The notes below the pieces were generated by a model. The model made no database searches and was not told where the DNA came from. It was given only the letters and a program-made list of their open reading frames with translations. A stretch of 64,000 nucleotides of DNA from Anaerolineales bacterium UBA2317 (GTDB taxonomy: Bacteria; Chloroflexota; Anaerolineae; Anaerolineales; Villigracilaceae), in NCBI GenBank assembly GCA_002345215.1, contig DDVH01000022.1, positions 198,915-262,914 of the forward strand, read 5' to 3'. Position numbers and translations under genes: made by a program. Below, piece after piece: positions 26,481 to 35,060 of this stretch; positions within the stretch are counted from its first letter, which is position 1; each line of letters begins with the position of its first letter.

Positions 26481-27797
26481 ATGCGGTCTTACCAACGAAT
26501 TGTAAGTTTTTTTGTTTTGGTGCTAGTTGTTGTAAGTTGCCAAAGCGTTTCCTCTCCGTTATATGTTCCAACTGAAGATAGGAAGACACCTTATCCAACA
26601 ACCACATCTGTGTCTCCTTCTCCTGCATTTGATTTTGGAGTTTCTCAAATTCTTGTTTATTTGCATCCTTCTTGGGGAGCGGGAGAGAATTATTTAACAG
26701 ATAGCGAAGTTGCATCGCGGTTTCAGTTAATTTTGCGAGATAGAATCCAAATGTTGGAGGATTTGCCTGAGTATCGTGAGGCTGGTTTTTCAGGGGAGGT
26801 TTATGTATATTTATCAGGCTCTGGCATTGCTGGTCCTGAGGGGTTGGAGTCACCTCAAGCACAATTAACTTTATGCACCGATGCTCAAAAATCACTACCT
26901 GTTTTTGGCGATTCGGTGACTATGGATATTGGAGACTTTTGCGAAATTCATGATGCGATTATTTCACAAACATCTTTACCAGATTATCCGGATATTTTTC
27001 CTACAGAAAATTGGTTTGTACATAGCTCTGATGGCACGCGCTTCACACGTGGGTATGCAGGTAAGGGTGCAGTGTATTATGTGATTAACCCTGGTGATTT
27101 TGGTTGGCAAACATATTTTTCCCGTCGGGCTTTGCGTGAGATCAAGTTTACAGACCCTTCTCACCTACCAATACCACAAGCCACGGGTATCTTTATTGAC
27201 AATCTTAATTCAACGTTTTATTTTCCGAGTGGTTTTATTCCAACTGAATATTCTTCGTTAGAAGAATATGAAGAGAAAAAACTTGATATGCTTGTTGTGA
27301 CATATCAATTGCTTTCACAAGAGGGTATTCCTATCATAGGGAATTTAAGCGATATGGATTATCCAGAATCTTGGGATTTGTTTTTGCCGTACCTTTCTGG
27401 GGTGATGGCAGAATCGTGGATATCTGCTTGGGGGGACGGAATCCTGCCTCCGCATAGAATTGAGGCGGAACTGTCACTTGCTGAAAGAGTACTCCAGCAA
27501 AATAAAAAATTCCTTGGTGTCTTTCAGGGTAATGTATCAGGTGACTATCTAAATTTTGCCTTTGCAAATCTCTTATTAATTGCCAATCATCAAAATGCTT
27601 ATTTTAAGTATAAAAATTATGCGGGTGAGTATAGCGAGTATTATGAAATTCCAGAATATTTTTACAAGCTTGGTTCTCCGCTGGGTGCTAGAGAAAAAGT
27701 CTCAGATGATCCATTAGTTTATACACGCGAATTTGAGTGCGGAAACATAATGGCAAATCTGACGACTGGAGAAGCTGAAATTTTATATACTTGTTGA
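26481..27797 (+). CDS. lipoprotein resembling putative glycoside hydrolase family GHL15
   Basis: The 438-residue protein has a signal peptide and lipobox (VLVVVSCQS), then a Thr/Pro/Ser linker. The long domain has the TIM-barrel-like markers VYYVINPGDFGWQTYFSRRA, TGIFIDNLNSTF (a typical barrel-end acidic motif) and VMAESWISAW. This pattern fits the hypothetical glycosyl hydrolase-like GHL15 family and related GH114/GH66 barrels. It is probably anchored outside the membrane and trims, releases or remodels the locus's polymer. Catalytic residues are not certain. It starts two bases after the preceding glycosyltransferase stop and meets the convergent WbqC gene one base beyond its own stop. Confidence 0.6.
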   Translation: MRSYQRIVSFFVLVLVVVSCQSVSSPLYVPTEDRKTPYPTTTSVSPSPAFDFGVSQILVYLHPSWGAGENYLTDSEVASRFQLILRDRIQMLEDLPEYREAGFSGEVYVYLSGSGIAGPEGLESPQAQLTLCTDAQKSLPVFGDSVTMDIGDFCEIHDAIISQTSLPDYPDIFPTENWFVHSSDGTRFTRGYAGKGAVYYVINPGDFGWQTYFSRRALREIKFTDPSHLPIPQATGIFIDNLNSTFYFPSGFIPTEYSSLEEYEEKKLDMLVVTYQLLSQEGIPIIGNLSDMDYPESWDLFLPYLSGVMAESWISAWGDGILPPHRIEAELSLAERVLQQNKKFLGVFQGNVSGDYLNFAFANLLLIANHQNAYFKYKNYAGEYSEYYEIPEYFYKLGSPLGAREKVSDDPLVYTREFECGNIMANLTTGEAEILYTC

Positions 27798-27798
27798 T

Positions 27799-28500
27799 TT
27801 ATGGAGACCAAGCTGACTTGATTAATTTTCTTGTTTCTTCAGGTCCGATATTAAAAATTGCATCAATAACTGAAAGACCTGGAACAAATGGGTCTTCGCC
27901 TTGTGAGTATACGATATTGTTAAAATCTAAGTCTTGATATATGACTTTAATTCCTACTGCTTCAAATTTATCTAATTCCATGTAATCTTTTCCGCCTCGT
28001 CCGGAAATATAACTCGTTGCGTTGGTTTCCTTGCATAAATCTACTAATCTTTGTGTAGGGTCAAGTGTATCTACGGGTAGGTCACTGGCAATATGAATTT
28101 TTACATGATTGATTTCTAGTATCTTTAAAAGAACTAGTAAAAGATTATAATTCAGCCTGTCTAAACTCTCTTCGTCTTTTAGAATCTCGTCGCGTATTGG
28201 GTTCCAGTAGTCCTTAAAGAAAGGTTTTCTGCGATATAAATTATCAATTGTTAAAACAATATTCTTTCGCCAATCTATATCTTTTACAAGTGTCACATCT
28301 CGTATTTTTGTCTCTCGTTGCGAATGTACCGGCACGGATATCCAAATTGCTTCATTTCCTCTTCTTACTTTTGCACGATTCTGATAATAGCGAGGTCTAT
28401 ACTGAACAGTATTCAGTATAATAAATACGTCACTCCTCATAATTTTATTGATATATCCCATCCATGGTAGAAAATGTGGCTGATGGATAGATACAATCAT
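27799..28500 (-). CDS. WbqC-family protein
   Basis: The product is about 233 residues and opens IVSIHQPHFLPWMGYINKI, the signature of the WbqC family. The YRPRYYQNRAKVRR motif and a C-terminal ISGRGGKDYMELDKFE follow. WbqC-like proteins lie in O-antigen loci and are thought to transfer an acyl or amino group during sugar modification; the enzymology is not well established. The ATG at 28500 overlaps the upstream PIG-L gene by four bases (ATGA), so it is preferred over the GTG at 28509. With the deacetylase it suggests a deacetylate-then-reacylate pair. Confidence 0.8.
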   Translation of the reverse strand: MIVSIHQPHFLPWMGYINKIMRSDVFIILNTVQYRPRYYQNRAKVRRGNEAIWISVPVHSQRETKIRDVTLVKDIDWRKNIVLTIDNLYRRKPFFKDYWNPIRDEILKDEESLDRLNYNLLLVLLKILEINHVKIHIASDLPVDTLDPTQRLVDLCKETNATSYISGRGGKDYMELDKFEAVGIKVIYQDLDFNNIVYSQGEDPFVPGLSVIDAIFNIGPEETRKLIKSAWSP

Positions 28501-29117
28501 GTAATCCACCGAATTAATTCAAAACACTCTGCATACTCACGTTCAATTTGCTTACCGCGTACGCGTGCTAAATCTTCCACGATATTGTTTGAGAAAAAAG
28601 TACGGCTTTTTTGAGTGGCAAAGGCGTTTACTGCGTTTACTTTTGCTTGAAGCGATTCTTCATCCAGCGTAATAAATACGTCTAAAGAAAATTCAGTGTA
28701 ATTCCATGGTAATTCATAACCTAGAATCGTAGTATGTTTAAACGCACGTCGTCCTTCTGCATAGACAACCTCGTGAGACTGGTGCATGTCGTAACTATTA
28801 GGTAGGAATACTAAATCAGGTGCATATTGTTTTTTCATATCGTAAAACAATTGTAAGATTTCGCTACGTGAGTCAAATAAATTTCTAGGGTCGTAATTTT
28901 TTAAGATAGTATTTTCATCCTTCAAGCCAAGAATTTTTGCACTCGCGTAAAATTCTGCCATAAAAACATCTCTGTCCACTAAAGGTGGCATAGATAACCC
29001 AACATATATTACTTTGTTGTTTTTTCCAAGATGATAAATTGTTGCCCCTGCCCCTAACTCAACATCGTCTATGTGTGGAGCAATGGCTAATATAGTTTTG
29101 TCTTTATAATCAAGCAT
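28497..29117 (-). CDS. PIG-L-family (LmbE-like) N-deacetylase
   Basis: The product is about 206 residues. The metal-binding motif TILAIAPHIDDVELGAG is the PIG-L/LmbE pattern (AHPDDxE, here PHIDDVE), and SYDMHQSHEVVYAEG supplies the second histidine cluster. Members remove acetyl groups from N-acetylated sugars (PIG-L, MshB, BshB). It is translated with the overlapping WbqC gene, so the product amino sugar may be its partner's substrate. A TTG at 29135 also opens the frame, but AGAGGA lies five bases before ATG 29117, making that the start. The gene is divergent from the ATP-grasp gene. Confidence 0.85.
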   Translation of the reverse strand: MLDYKDKTILAIAPHIDDVELGAGATIYHLGKNNKVIYVGLSMPPLVDRDVFMAEFYASAKILGLKDENTILKNYDPRNLFDSRSEILQLFYDMKKQYAPDLVFLPNSYDMHQSHEVVYAEGRRAFKHTTILGYELPWNYTEFSLDVFITLDEESLQAKVNAVNAFATQKSRTFFSNNIVEDLARVRGKQIEREYAECFELIRWIT

Positions 29118-29274
29118 AGAAATCCTCTGCCCCAATCTATTTTTTTATTTTCATTTTGTAAGAGTTTACGCGTCCTTGCTTTACCTTAACCTTCTGCGAA
29201 GTGAATTATATCATTTTTCTGTTTGCTTCAAGCCTACATATTCCACAAGTTTTAGTGTTATACTTTTTTATATT

Positions 29275-30396
29275 ATGATGAAAAAGAAACTTTCGGTTTT
29301 AATCCCAGATGGGGAAAGCAAATTTACACTAGCGGTTTTTCGTACTTTATCACGGGTGGATGATTTAGAAATTCATATCCTGTCTAACCAGCCTAATTTA
29401 CCAATACGCTATTCGCGTTTTTGCTGTTCTTTTACAACCTATGAGCCCGGTAGTGATGCAGTTAAGGCAATTCTTAATGCCATCCAAATAGTGAAGGCAG
29501 ATGTATTACTTCCCATAGATGTCCCTATGATTAGATTGGTTTCCTCTCATCAGGATACATTCGCTTCACTGATTTCATTACCACCGCTTTCTCCGCCTGA
29601 AACAATAGATTTAGCCGGAGACAAAGGGCAGCTAGCAAAACTCATGCAAGCGCATGATATTCCTCACCCTGCTACTGTCTTTTGCAACGAAGTGGCTGCC
29701 GAAGAAAGAAACTTTTCTCATTTAGAATATCCGGTTTTGTTGAAACCAACAATAGGAGCAGGTGGGGAAGGAATCATTTTATGTAAGGATTTTTCTGAGC
29801 TGAGTCAAAATTTGAAAGCTGTCTCGAAGCCAGAAACGTATATTGTCCAATCCTTTGTGAACGGTTATGACTTAGACTGTAGTGTATTATGCGAAAACGG
29901 AGAGATTTTAGCTTATACAATACAAAAAGGAATCATCCCCCCAGCACAGCCTTTTGCTCCCTCTTCGGGAATAGAGTTTTTATATAATGAAAAATTATAC
30001 ACAGCAGTTCAACAATTGATGCGTGCCTTAAATTGGTCGGGACCTGCTCACATTGATACGAGATACAATCCTGAAAAAGATGTGGTGAAGATAATAGAAA
30101 TCAACCCACGTTTTTGGGAAAGTATTATTGGCTCTGCGATTGCAGGCGTCAATATTCCGTACCTTGCTAGTTTGGCAGCCATGAAAAGAACACTTCCACA
30201 AGCTGATTATAAATTTAAACAATATATGCGCTTTAAAATGTGGTTTAAATTGTTGAAACAAGGTCTTTTTGATAAAAGTGTTTCTGTTCCGTCTTTATTT
30301 GAAAGCACAATTACAAGATATATTATTCAAGACCCTTTACCTGAGCTTTATAGAAAATTTTCTAAAATTTTTACAAGAAGCTCAAGCAAAAATTAA
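29275..30396 (+). CDS. ATP-grasp enzyme, carbamoyl-phosphate-synthase-like
   Basis: The product is about 373 residues. The pre-ATP-grasp part contains KLSVLIPDGESKFTLAVFRT. The nucleotide-binding part shows LLKPTIGAGGEGIILCKDFS (glycine-rich loop), YIVQSFVNGYDLDCSVLCEN, and the metal-binding VKIIEINPRFWESIIGSA. Enzymes of this type form amide or ester-like bonds to a carboxylate; in surface-sugar loci they may attach amino acids to sugars. The frame runs back to 29176, but ATG 29275 matches the family N-terminus. Its stop overlaps that of the convergent gene at 30393, leaving no room for a terminator. Confidence 0.82.
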   Translation: MMKKKLSVLIPDGESKFTLAVFRTLSRVDDLEIHILSNQPNLPIRYSRFCCSFTTYEPGSDAVKAILNAIQIVKADVLLPIDVPMIRLVSSHQDTFASLISLPPLSPPETIDLAGDKGQLAKLMQAHDIPHPATVFCNEVAAEERNFSHLEYPVLLKPTIGAGGEGIILCKDFSELSQNLKAVSKPETYIVQSFVNGYDLDCSVLCENGEILAYTIQKGIIPPAQPFAPSSGIEFLYNEKLYTAVQQLMRALNWSGPAHIDTRYNPEKDVVKIIEINPRFWESIIGSAIAGVNIPYLASLAAMKRTLPQADYKFKQYMRFKMWFKLLKQGLFDKSVSVPSLFESTITRYIIQDPLPELYRKFSKIFTRSSSKN

Positions 30397-31574
30397 TCCA
30401 ACTCTTTATTATTTTTATTTATTAGGGTTGCCTTTATCGTTTTTACGAAGTTAAGGCTTGGTTTTAGGAATAAATTTATAAAGGGAGATAGAAACTTTGC
30501 AAATGATTCCCGCACAAAAACCCCACTTTGCATTTTTCTTTCTTCAGCCCAAATAGAGTCAATAAATGATTCACCGTAAGTTCCACTGTCGAAATAATCA
30601 ACATGGTCAAATTTATTATTAACGGATTCCAGGAAGAGTATTTCGTTTAATACACCTGGTGAATATTTAGCATAATTTACATCCCACCCTATTTTAAATG
30701 CAAACCCTACATTGCCGGATATAAAGTTGGAATTGGAAGCGATAGCTTTGTCATTTAAAGTTAACCGCATAAAATAGGCTTTATTCTCTCTGTTGAAGTT
30801 TTGTATCATCTCTTGGAAGAAGAGAACTGCATTAGGATTAGAGTAAAGTGAGGATTTCCTTTTCCCTTTCCAGCCCATGTTTTCCAATTCTAAAAACTCT
30901 TGAATATATGCAGCATTGACATCACCATGAGAAATAATCCCCCAACTCACTTCACCTAACTCACCTATTTTGCGTAGATTTCTCTTGAAATTCTTATTTA
31001 ATCTTTTTGAAAAATTTTGTTGAACATTTTTTGCTTGATTTACCGGCAGTGTTTTTCGTTGCCACTCTTTATAAGGGAACCATCGAAAGCCTAAATTCTT
31101 AAAGATATCACTTATGAGCAAATATAAATTTCCATCTGCAGAGGTTTCTTCTACCTCGATCCCATATTGACTGACTTGGAAATTTGTTATATTTCTTAAT
31201 AAAATTGGAACAACTTCTTGGATGTATTCCTTATGAGCGAATATGCCAGAGAGATAAGAATGCCGGGTATGGAAAAAGGAGACATGTGGCAAAGGTAAAT
31301 ATCTACTGAAATTATATTTTTTCAAAATTGCCAACCCTACCAAGGACGATAAACCTATTGCAACTTTTCTTACAGTCACAAAGGTTATTCTTGATTCATT
31401 TTCTAAGTACTTAAGAGCTGGCAAGACAAAATGCGGTGAAAGATAAGCATTGGGTTCGGTTGCAGTTGTTTCCAGCTCTTTCCATTCTTCAATATCTTTT
31501 GGAGTTAAGTCATTAAAATGTAAATGTTTGACCTCATAACTGGTATTATAAGAACTAATTGAAGCATTTTTCAT
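30393..31574 (-). CDS. GNAT/FemAB-type acyltransferase
   Basis: The 393-residue protein resembles the one at 24146. It has an N-terminal DIEEWKELETTATEPNAYLS region, RLNKNFKRNLRKIGELGEVS in the middle, and a C-terminal GNAT half with FMRLTLNDKAIASNSNFISG and GWDVNYAKYSPGVLNEIL. It belongs with the CelD/BcsL and FemAB-like GNAT proteins that add acyl or aminoacyl groups to polysaccharide. Its start overlaps the stop of the upstream GINT1-like gene by one base, so both are co-translated. It meets the convergent ATP-grasp gene with overlapping stops. Confidence 0.7.
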   Translation of the reverse strand: MKNASISSYNTSYEVKHLHFNDLTPKDIEEWKELETTATEPNAYLSPHFVLPALKYLENESRITFVTVRKVAIGLSSLVGLAILKKYNFSRYLPLPHVSFFHTRHSYLSGIFAHKEYIQEVVPILLRNITNFQVSQYGIEVEETSADGNLYLLISDIFKNLGFRWFPYKEWQRKTLPVNQAKNVQQNFSKRLNKNFKRNLRKIGELGEVSWGIISHGDVNAAYIQEFLELENMGWKGKRKSSLYSNPNAVLFFQEMIQNFNRENKAYFMRLTLNDKAIASNSNFISGNVGFAFKIGWDVNYAKYSPGVLNEILFLESVNNKFDHVDYFDSGTYGESFIDSIWAEERKMQSGVFVRESFAKFLSPFINLFLKPSLNFVKTIKATLINKNNKELD

Positions 31575-32521
31575 TAATCAAATCTCCACCTTCGTTGAAT
31601 AGCATCAATCGTTACCAAACCATTGACTTTATTAAATGTATGCGTTGTAAGCAACTTTATGCCAATAGGTGGAGGTTTAAAATAATGAATCCGAGTTTCT
31701 TTATATTCTTTTTCGTTAAGGGTAGAAATTTCGTTGAAGTTGATAGCATATCCATAAGCAAGAGAGCAGTCTTGTGATGGTCGAATTATCTTTTCATTGT
31801 CCATAAATATCCTTCCCGCCGGGCGGGCGGATTTTATATTTTTTACGATTGGATTTTGTGGATGGGGTTTCCAATTGCTTGAGAGCGGATTGTCTGAATA
31901 ATATAAATGCAACGTGTCAAATGTTGAGCCACTTTCACTTTTGATATTTGCAAATAGCCACCACTTGCCACTAATTTCTAACAACGTAGTGTCTAATGCA
32001 GGTAAGTTGTCAATCAAAGTTTTTTCATATTCCCATTTATTGGGGAAGTTTTTACAACGATACAAATCAATTTTATTGTTCTTCATAGTTTCCGGTATCA
32101 TATACATTTCCCCTTTGTATTCAAAAATATAAGGATAAGAAAGATGGTATGGCTTTTCAAGAATAACTTGATTATTCGCGACGCTAAAATCTTTATTCAA
32201 AGTTAAGACTGAAATGTGCCCACGCTTTTCCGAATATAAAAATTCTTCAACAAAAAGATAGAGTTTATTGTCTTTTGCCCACGGAAATGGATCCGCCCAG
32301 AAGCGGTCAAGCGGAGATTTTAATACTTTGAAATCTTTCCATCTCATAGATTTATAATCTGCCTGAGGTGAAAGCAAAACAGTCCACTGATTAAAGTAGA
32401 AAGGCGAAAGTAGCTTGTTTAGAATCCGTGCGGTTAAGTATGGTTTTGTGAATTTTGTTAAGATGTTGGTTTTTTTTTGCATTATAGATAATAAAAAATT
32501 TTGAATTTTATTTATAACCAC
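31574..32521 (-). CDS. GINT1-like (glucosamine inositolphosphorylceramide transferase N-terminal) beta-propeller-type protein
   Basis: The 315-residue protein has the marker motifs RFWADPFPWAKDNKLYLFVE, ISVLTLNKDFSV, HLSYPYIFEYKGEMYMIPET and IRPSQDCSLAYGYAI. These match the domain at the N-terminus of plant glucosamine inositolphosphorylceramide transferase 1 and its bacterial relatives in surface-sugar loci. The role is likely sugar or lipid modification rather than a proven transfer reaction. The GTG at 32521 is the longest start; ATG 32482 is equally possible. A TATAAT at 32537-32542 lies between the tRNA-Arg 3' end and this gene. Confidence 0.7.
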   Translation of the reverse strand: MVINKIQNFLLSIMQKKTNILTKFTKPYLTARILNKLLSPFYFNQWTVLLSPQADYKSMRWKDFKVLKSPLDRFWADPFPWAKDNKLYLFVEEFLYSEKRGHISVLTLNKDFSVANNQVILEKPYHLSYPYIFEYKGEMYMIPETMKNNKIDLYRCKNFPNKWEYEKTLIDNLPALDTTLLEISGKWWLFANIKSESGSTFDTLHLYYSDNPLSSNWKPHPQNPIVKNIKSARPAGRIFMDNEKIIRPSQDCSLAYGYAINFNEISTLNEKEYKETRIHYFKPPPIGIKLLTTHTFNKVNGLVTIDAIQRRWRFD

Positions 32522-32550
32522 TTGGCTTACTTCAGAATTATATAAAAAGG

Positions 32551-32623
32551 CGCCTCAGGCAGGAGTCGAACCCACAACCTACTGATCCGAAGTCAGGCGC
32601 TCTATCCATTGAGCTACTGAGGC
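32551..32623 (-). tRNA. tRNA-Arg (anticodon TCG)
   Basis: The minus strand folds into a 73-base cloverleaf. The acceptor stem is GCCTCAG/CTGAGGC, the D stem GCTC/GAGC, the anticodon stem CCTGA/TCAGT with loop CTTCGGA (anticodon TCG, reading CGA), and the T arm GTGGG-TTCGACT-CCTGC. The discriminator is G. The pair 27-43 is a C-T mismatch, shared with the other tRNA-Arg at 50808. CCA is not encoded. Confidence 0.95.
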
Positions 32624-32632
32624 GTGACCGCG

Positions 32633-32660
32633 ATTATACACGATTCCCAAATCAGACAAG
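32633..32660 (-). promoter_or_regulatory. promoter of tRNA-Arg(TCG)
   Basis: A perfect TATAAT (32633-32638) lies on the minus strand with CTTGTC 16 bases upstream. The expected start is a few bases before the tRNA 5' end. Confidence 0.6.
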
Positions 32661-32722
32661 TCTTAAGAACAACCTACCCCAGCAGGAGAGAAAAGCCATT
32701 CTATAGGAGGGCATGGCTAGGC

Positions 32723-32751
32723 TTGTTCATACTGCCAAAGACGCTTAAAAT
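32723..32751 (+). promoter_or_regulatory. candidate promoter of the MoxR operon
   Basis: TTGTTC (32723-32728) and TAAAAT (32746-32751) are separated by 17 bases. The leader to the ATG at 32782 would be about 24 bases. Confidence 0.5.
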
Positions 32752-32781
32752 CCTATCATCAAAGATTAAGGATAAACATAC

Positions 32782-33747
32782 ATGTCAAATATTCAAGCCT
32801 TTGGCGAAAAAATATTGAACAATCTAGAAAAAGTAATTGTGGGGAAACGCCAATCTTTAGAAATGATCGTTATTGGTTTATTATGTGAAGGACATATTTT
32901 GATAGAAGATGTACCCGGCGTGGGTAAGACCATGCTGGCACGCAGTTTAGCACGTTCTATGGATTGCGTCTTCAATCGCATCCAATTTACGCCAGACATG
33001 CTTCCCAGTGACGTAACAGGCATCTCTATTTATAACCAGCAAAAAAAGAAATTTGAATTTCGCCCCGGTCCAATTGTCGGGCAAATCATCCTCGCAGATG
33101 AAATTAACCGCGCTACACCCAAGACTCAAGCGGCGTTATTAGAGGCGATGGAAGAACGTCAAATAACAGTAGACGGAATCACACATCCTCTACCTAAACC
33201 ATTTATGGTTTTAGCAACTCAAAATCCAATTGAATATGAAGGTACGTTTCCGTTGCCAGAGGCGCAATTAGACCGCTTCTTATTGCGCATGAGACTTGGC
33301 TACCCAAATATTTTGGATGAAATTCGTATTATGGATGACCAACGTTTAGCACATCCGATTGAATCTTTGAAACCTGTCATCAAAGCAAAAGATTTGACTC
33401 AAGCGATGGGCAACATCAAAAAAATATATCTTTCTAATGCAGTCAAAAGATATATTGTGGAGTTATGTACGCGCACACGTCAAAGCCCAGACGTATACTT
33501 GGGTGCCAGCCCCAGAGGGAGTCTTTCGCTTGCGCGGGCAGGACAAGCCAGAGCCGCGTTAATGGGGCGTGACCACGTCTTGCCAGATGACATTAAATCT
33601 TTAGCCGTTGCTGTTTTGGCACACCGCATCATTGTTAGCCCTGCCGCACGTTTACGAGATTTAAGCTCAGATAAAATTGTACAAGAAATTTTACTTTCAA
33701 CACCAGCACCGGGTGGTTCATTCACTGCTGACTCAAGGAAGAAATAA
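32782..33747 (+). CDS. MoxR-family AAA+ ATPase
   Basis: The 321-residue AAA+ protein has Walker A GVPGVGKTMLARSLA, Walker B ILADEINRATPKTQAALLEA, sensor 1 MVLATQNPIEYEGTFPLPEA and an arginine-rich QLDRFLLRMRLGYP. The length and the lid domain at the C-terminus fit MoxR. These ATPases act as chaperones for metal insertion or complex assembly. They commonly sit beside a DUF58 protein, as here: the DUF58 gene follows with one-base overlap (TAATG). No von Willebrand-type membrane proteins complete the usual cluster. Confidence 0.92.
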   Translation: MSNIQAFGEKILNNLEKVIVGKRQSLEMIVIGLLCEGHILIEDVPGVGKTMLARSLARSMDCVFNRIQFTPDMLPSDVTGISIYNQQKKKFEFRPGPIVGQIILADEINRATPKTQAALLEAMEERQITVDGITHPLPKPFMVLATQNPIEYEGTFPLPEAQLDRFLLRMRLGYPNILDEIRIMDDQRLAHPIESLKPVIKAKDLTQAMGNIKKIYLSNAVKRYIVELCTRTRQSPDVYLGASPRGSLSLARAGQARAALMGRDHVLPDDIKSLAVAVLAHRIIVSPAARLRDLSSDKIVQEILLSTPAPGGSFTADSRKK

Positions 33748-35060
33748 TGAAGGCTGGGCGAGTTCTCATCGCCTTAATGTTTGCGCTTGGACTCATCGGC
33801 GTATTTGTGAATGGCGCGCCGTTATATTCACGTTTCTTATACACAAGCATTTTGTTAGCATTCGTTTCATGGGCTTGGACAGTTTGGGTAGCCAACCGAA
33901 TCTCATTAGAACGAAGCACACGTGAATTACGCGCCAATGTAGGGGATGTATTTGAAGAAAACTATAAAATTTTAAATCAAAGCAATTTGCCTGCTTCATG
34001 GATTGAAGTTATCAACCAATCTAAAATTCCATTTGCGGCAGGTTCACGTTTGCTGACGTTGGTGTTAGCAAATCAAAAAAGAACTTACAACGCGCGTACG
34101 TGGTTAACCCAACGCGGAAGTTTTGAACTCGGACCTACAGCCATTAATATCGGCGACCCATTTGGGATTTTTACAACGAAAAAAATATTTCCAGCACAAG
34201 AGACGTTAATTGTCTTCCCGATGATTCAAGAAATAGAATATTTCCCTTCATCACCAGGTTTGTTGCCGGGCGGGCATGTCATTCAAAGAAAATCACACGA
34301 TATTACGCCTCATGCCGCTGGTGTGCGTGACTATATACATGGCGATGCCATGAAAAGAATCCATTGGCGTACCAGCATACGGCGCGATAAGTTAATGGTC
34401 AAAGAATTTGAACAAGACCCACAAGCCGAAGTGTGGATATATCTTGACTCGCAAAAAGATGTTCATTACCAAAAAGAACAAGTCTTTGATGAATCACCGA
34501 TGCAAACAGTTTTATTTGTGCGCCGACCTAAAATAAAATTGCCACCATCCACTTTAGAATATTCTGTTAGTATTGCGGCATCGTTAGCACATTATTTTAT
34601 TCGTCAACGCCGAGCCGTAGGCTATGCCAGTGCTGGGCAAACTTATACCATTTTGCCCGCAGACCGCAGTGAAAGACAAGAAGCAAAAATTTTAGAAACA
34701 CTCGCATTTGTTCAAGCCAATGGAGAACTTTCTATCGCAGGTTTAGTCTCAACCCAAGCCATGCAATTGCCAAAACGCTCCACCGTAATTTTAATTACGC
34801 CAACAGTCCGCACCGAATTGTTACAAGCCGTAGATGATTTACTTTTGCGTTCACTGTATCCAATCATTGTGTTACTCGATGCACAAACTTTTGGTGGACC
34901 AACAGGTACAGATAAAATAATCAACTCGTTGCGCGAAAAACATGTTCCAATTTGCAACATCGCTTGTGATGACGACCTTGCAACCGCACTTAGTAATCTT
35001 CGCTCCACTTTCAAAACTCAGGATTTTCGTTCATGGCAAACACCCGTATCATCAGCATAG
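33747..35060 (+). CDS. DUF58-domain protein
   Basis: The 437-residue protein has two N-terminal hydrophobic segments (about 5-45), a beta-rich part with SFELGPTAINIGDPFGIF, and the DUF58 core RDYIHGDAMKRIHWRTSIRR followed by KLMVKEFEQDPQAEVWIYLD. DUF58 proteins are membrane-linked partners of MoxR ATPases; their molecular role is unsettled. It overlaps moxR by one base. The MBL gene starts 28 bases before its stop, so the three are one transcription unit. Confidence 0.9.
   Translation: MKAGRVLIALMFALGLIGVFVNGAPLYSRFLYTSILLAFVSWAWTVWVANRISLERSTRELRANVGDVFEENYKILNQSNLPASWIEVINQSKIPFAAGSRLLTLVLANQKRTYNARTWLTQRGSFELGPTAINIGDPFGIFTTKKIFPAQETLIVFPMIQEIEYFPSSPGLLPGGHVIQRKSHDITPHAAGVRDYIHGDAMKRIHWRTSIRRDKLMVKEFEQDPQAEVWIYLDSQKDVHYQKEQVFDESPMQTVLFVRRPKIKLPPSTLEYSVSIAASLAHYFIRQRRAVGYASAGQTYTILPADRSERQEAKILETLAFVQANGELSIAGLVSTQAMQLPKRSTVILITPTVRTELLQAVDDLLLRSLYPIIVLLDAQTFGGPTGTDKIINSLREKHVPICNIACDDDLATALSNLRSTFKTQDFRSWQTPVSSA

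Noticed and set aside
31814..31831. GC-rich CCCGCCGGGCGGGCGG run inside the AT-rich GINT1-like gene, first read as an inserted repeat
   Set aside because: It codes SARPAGR in frame, and a similar Ser/Arg-x-Ala-Gly-Arg pattern is expected at this point of the family, so it is ordinary coding sequence.
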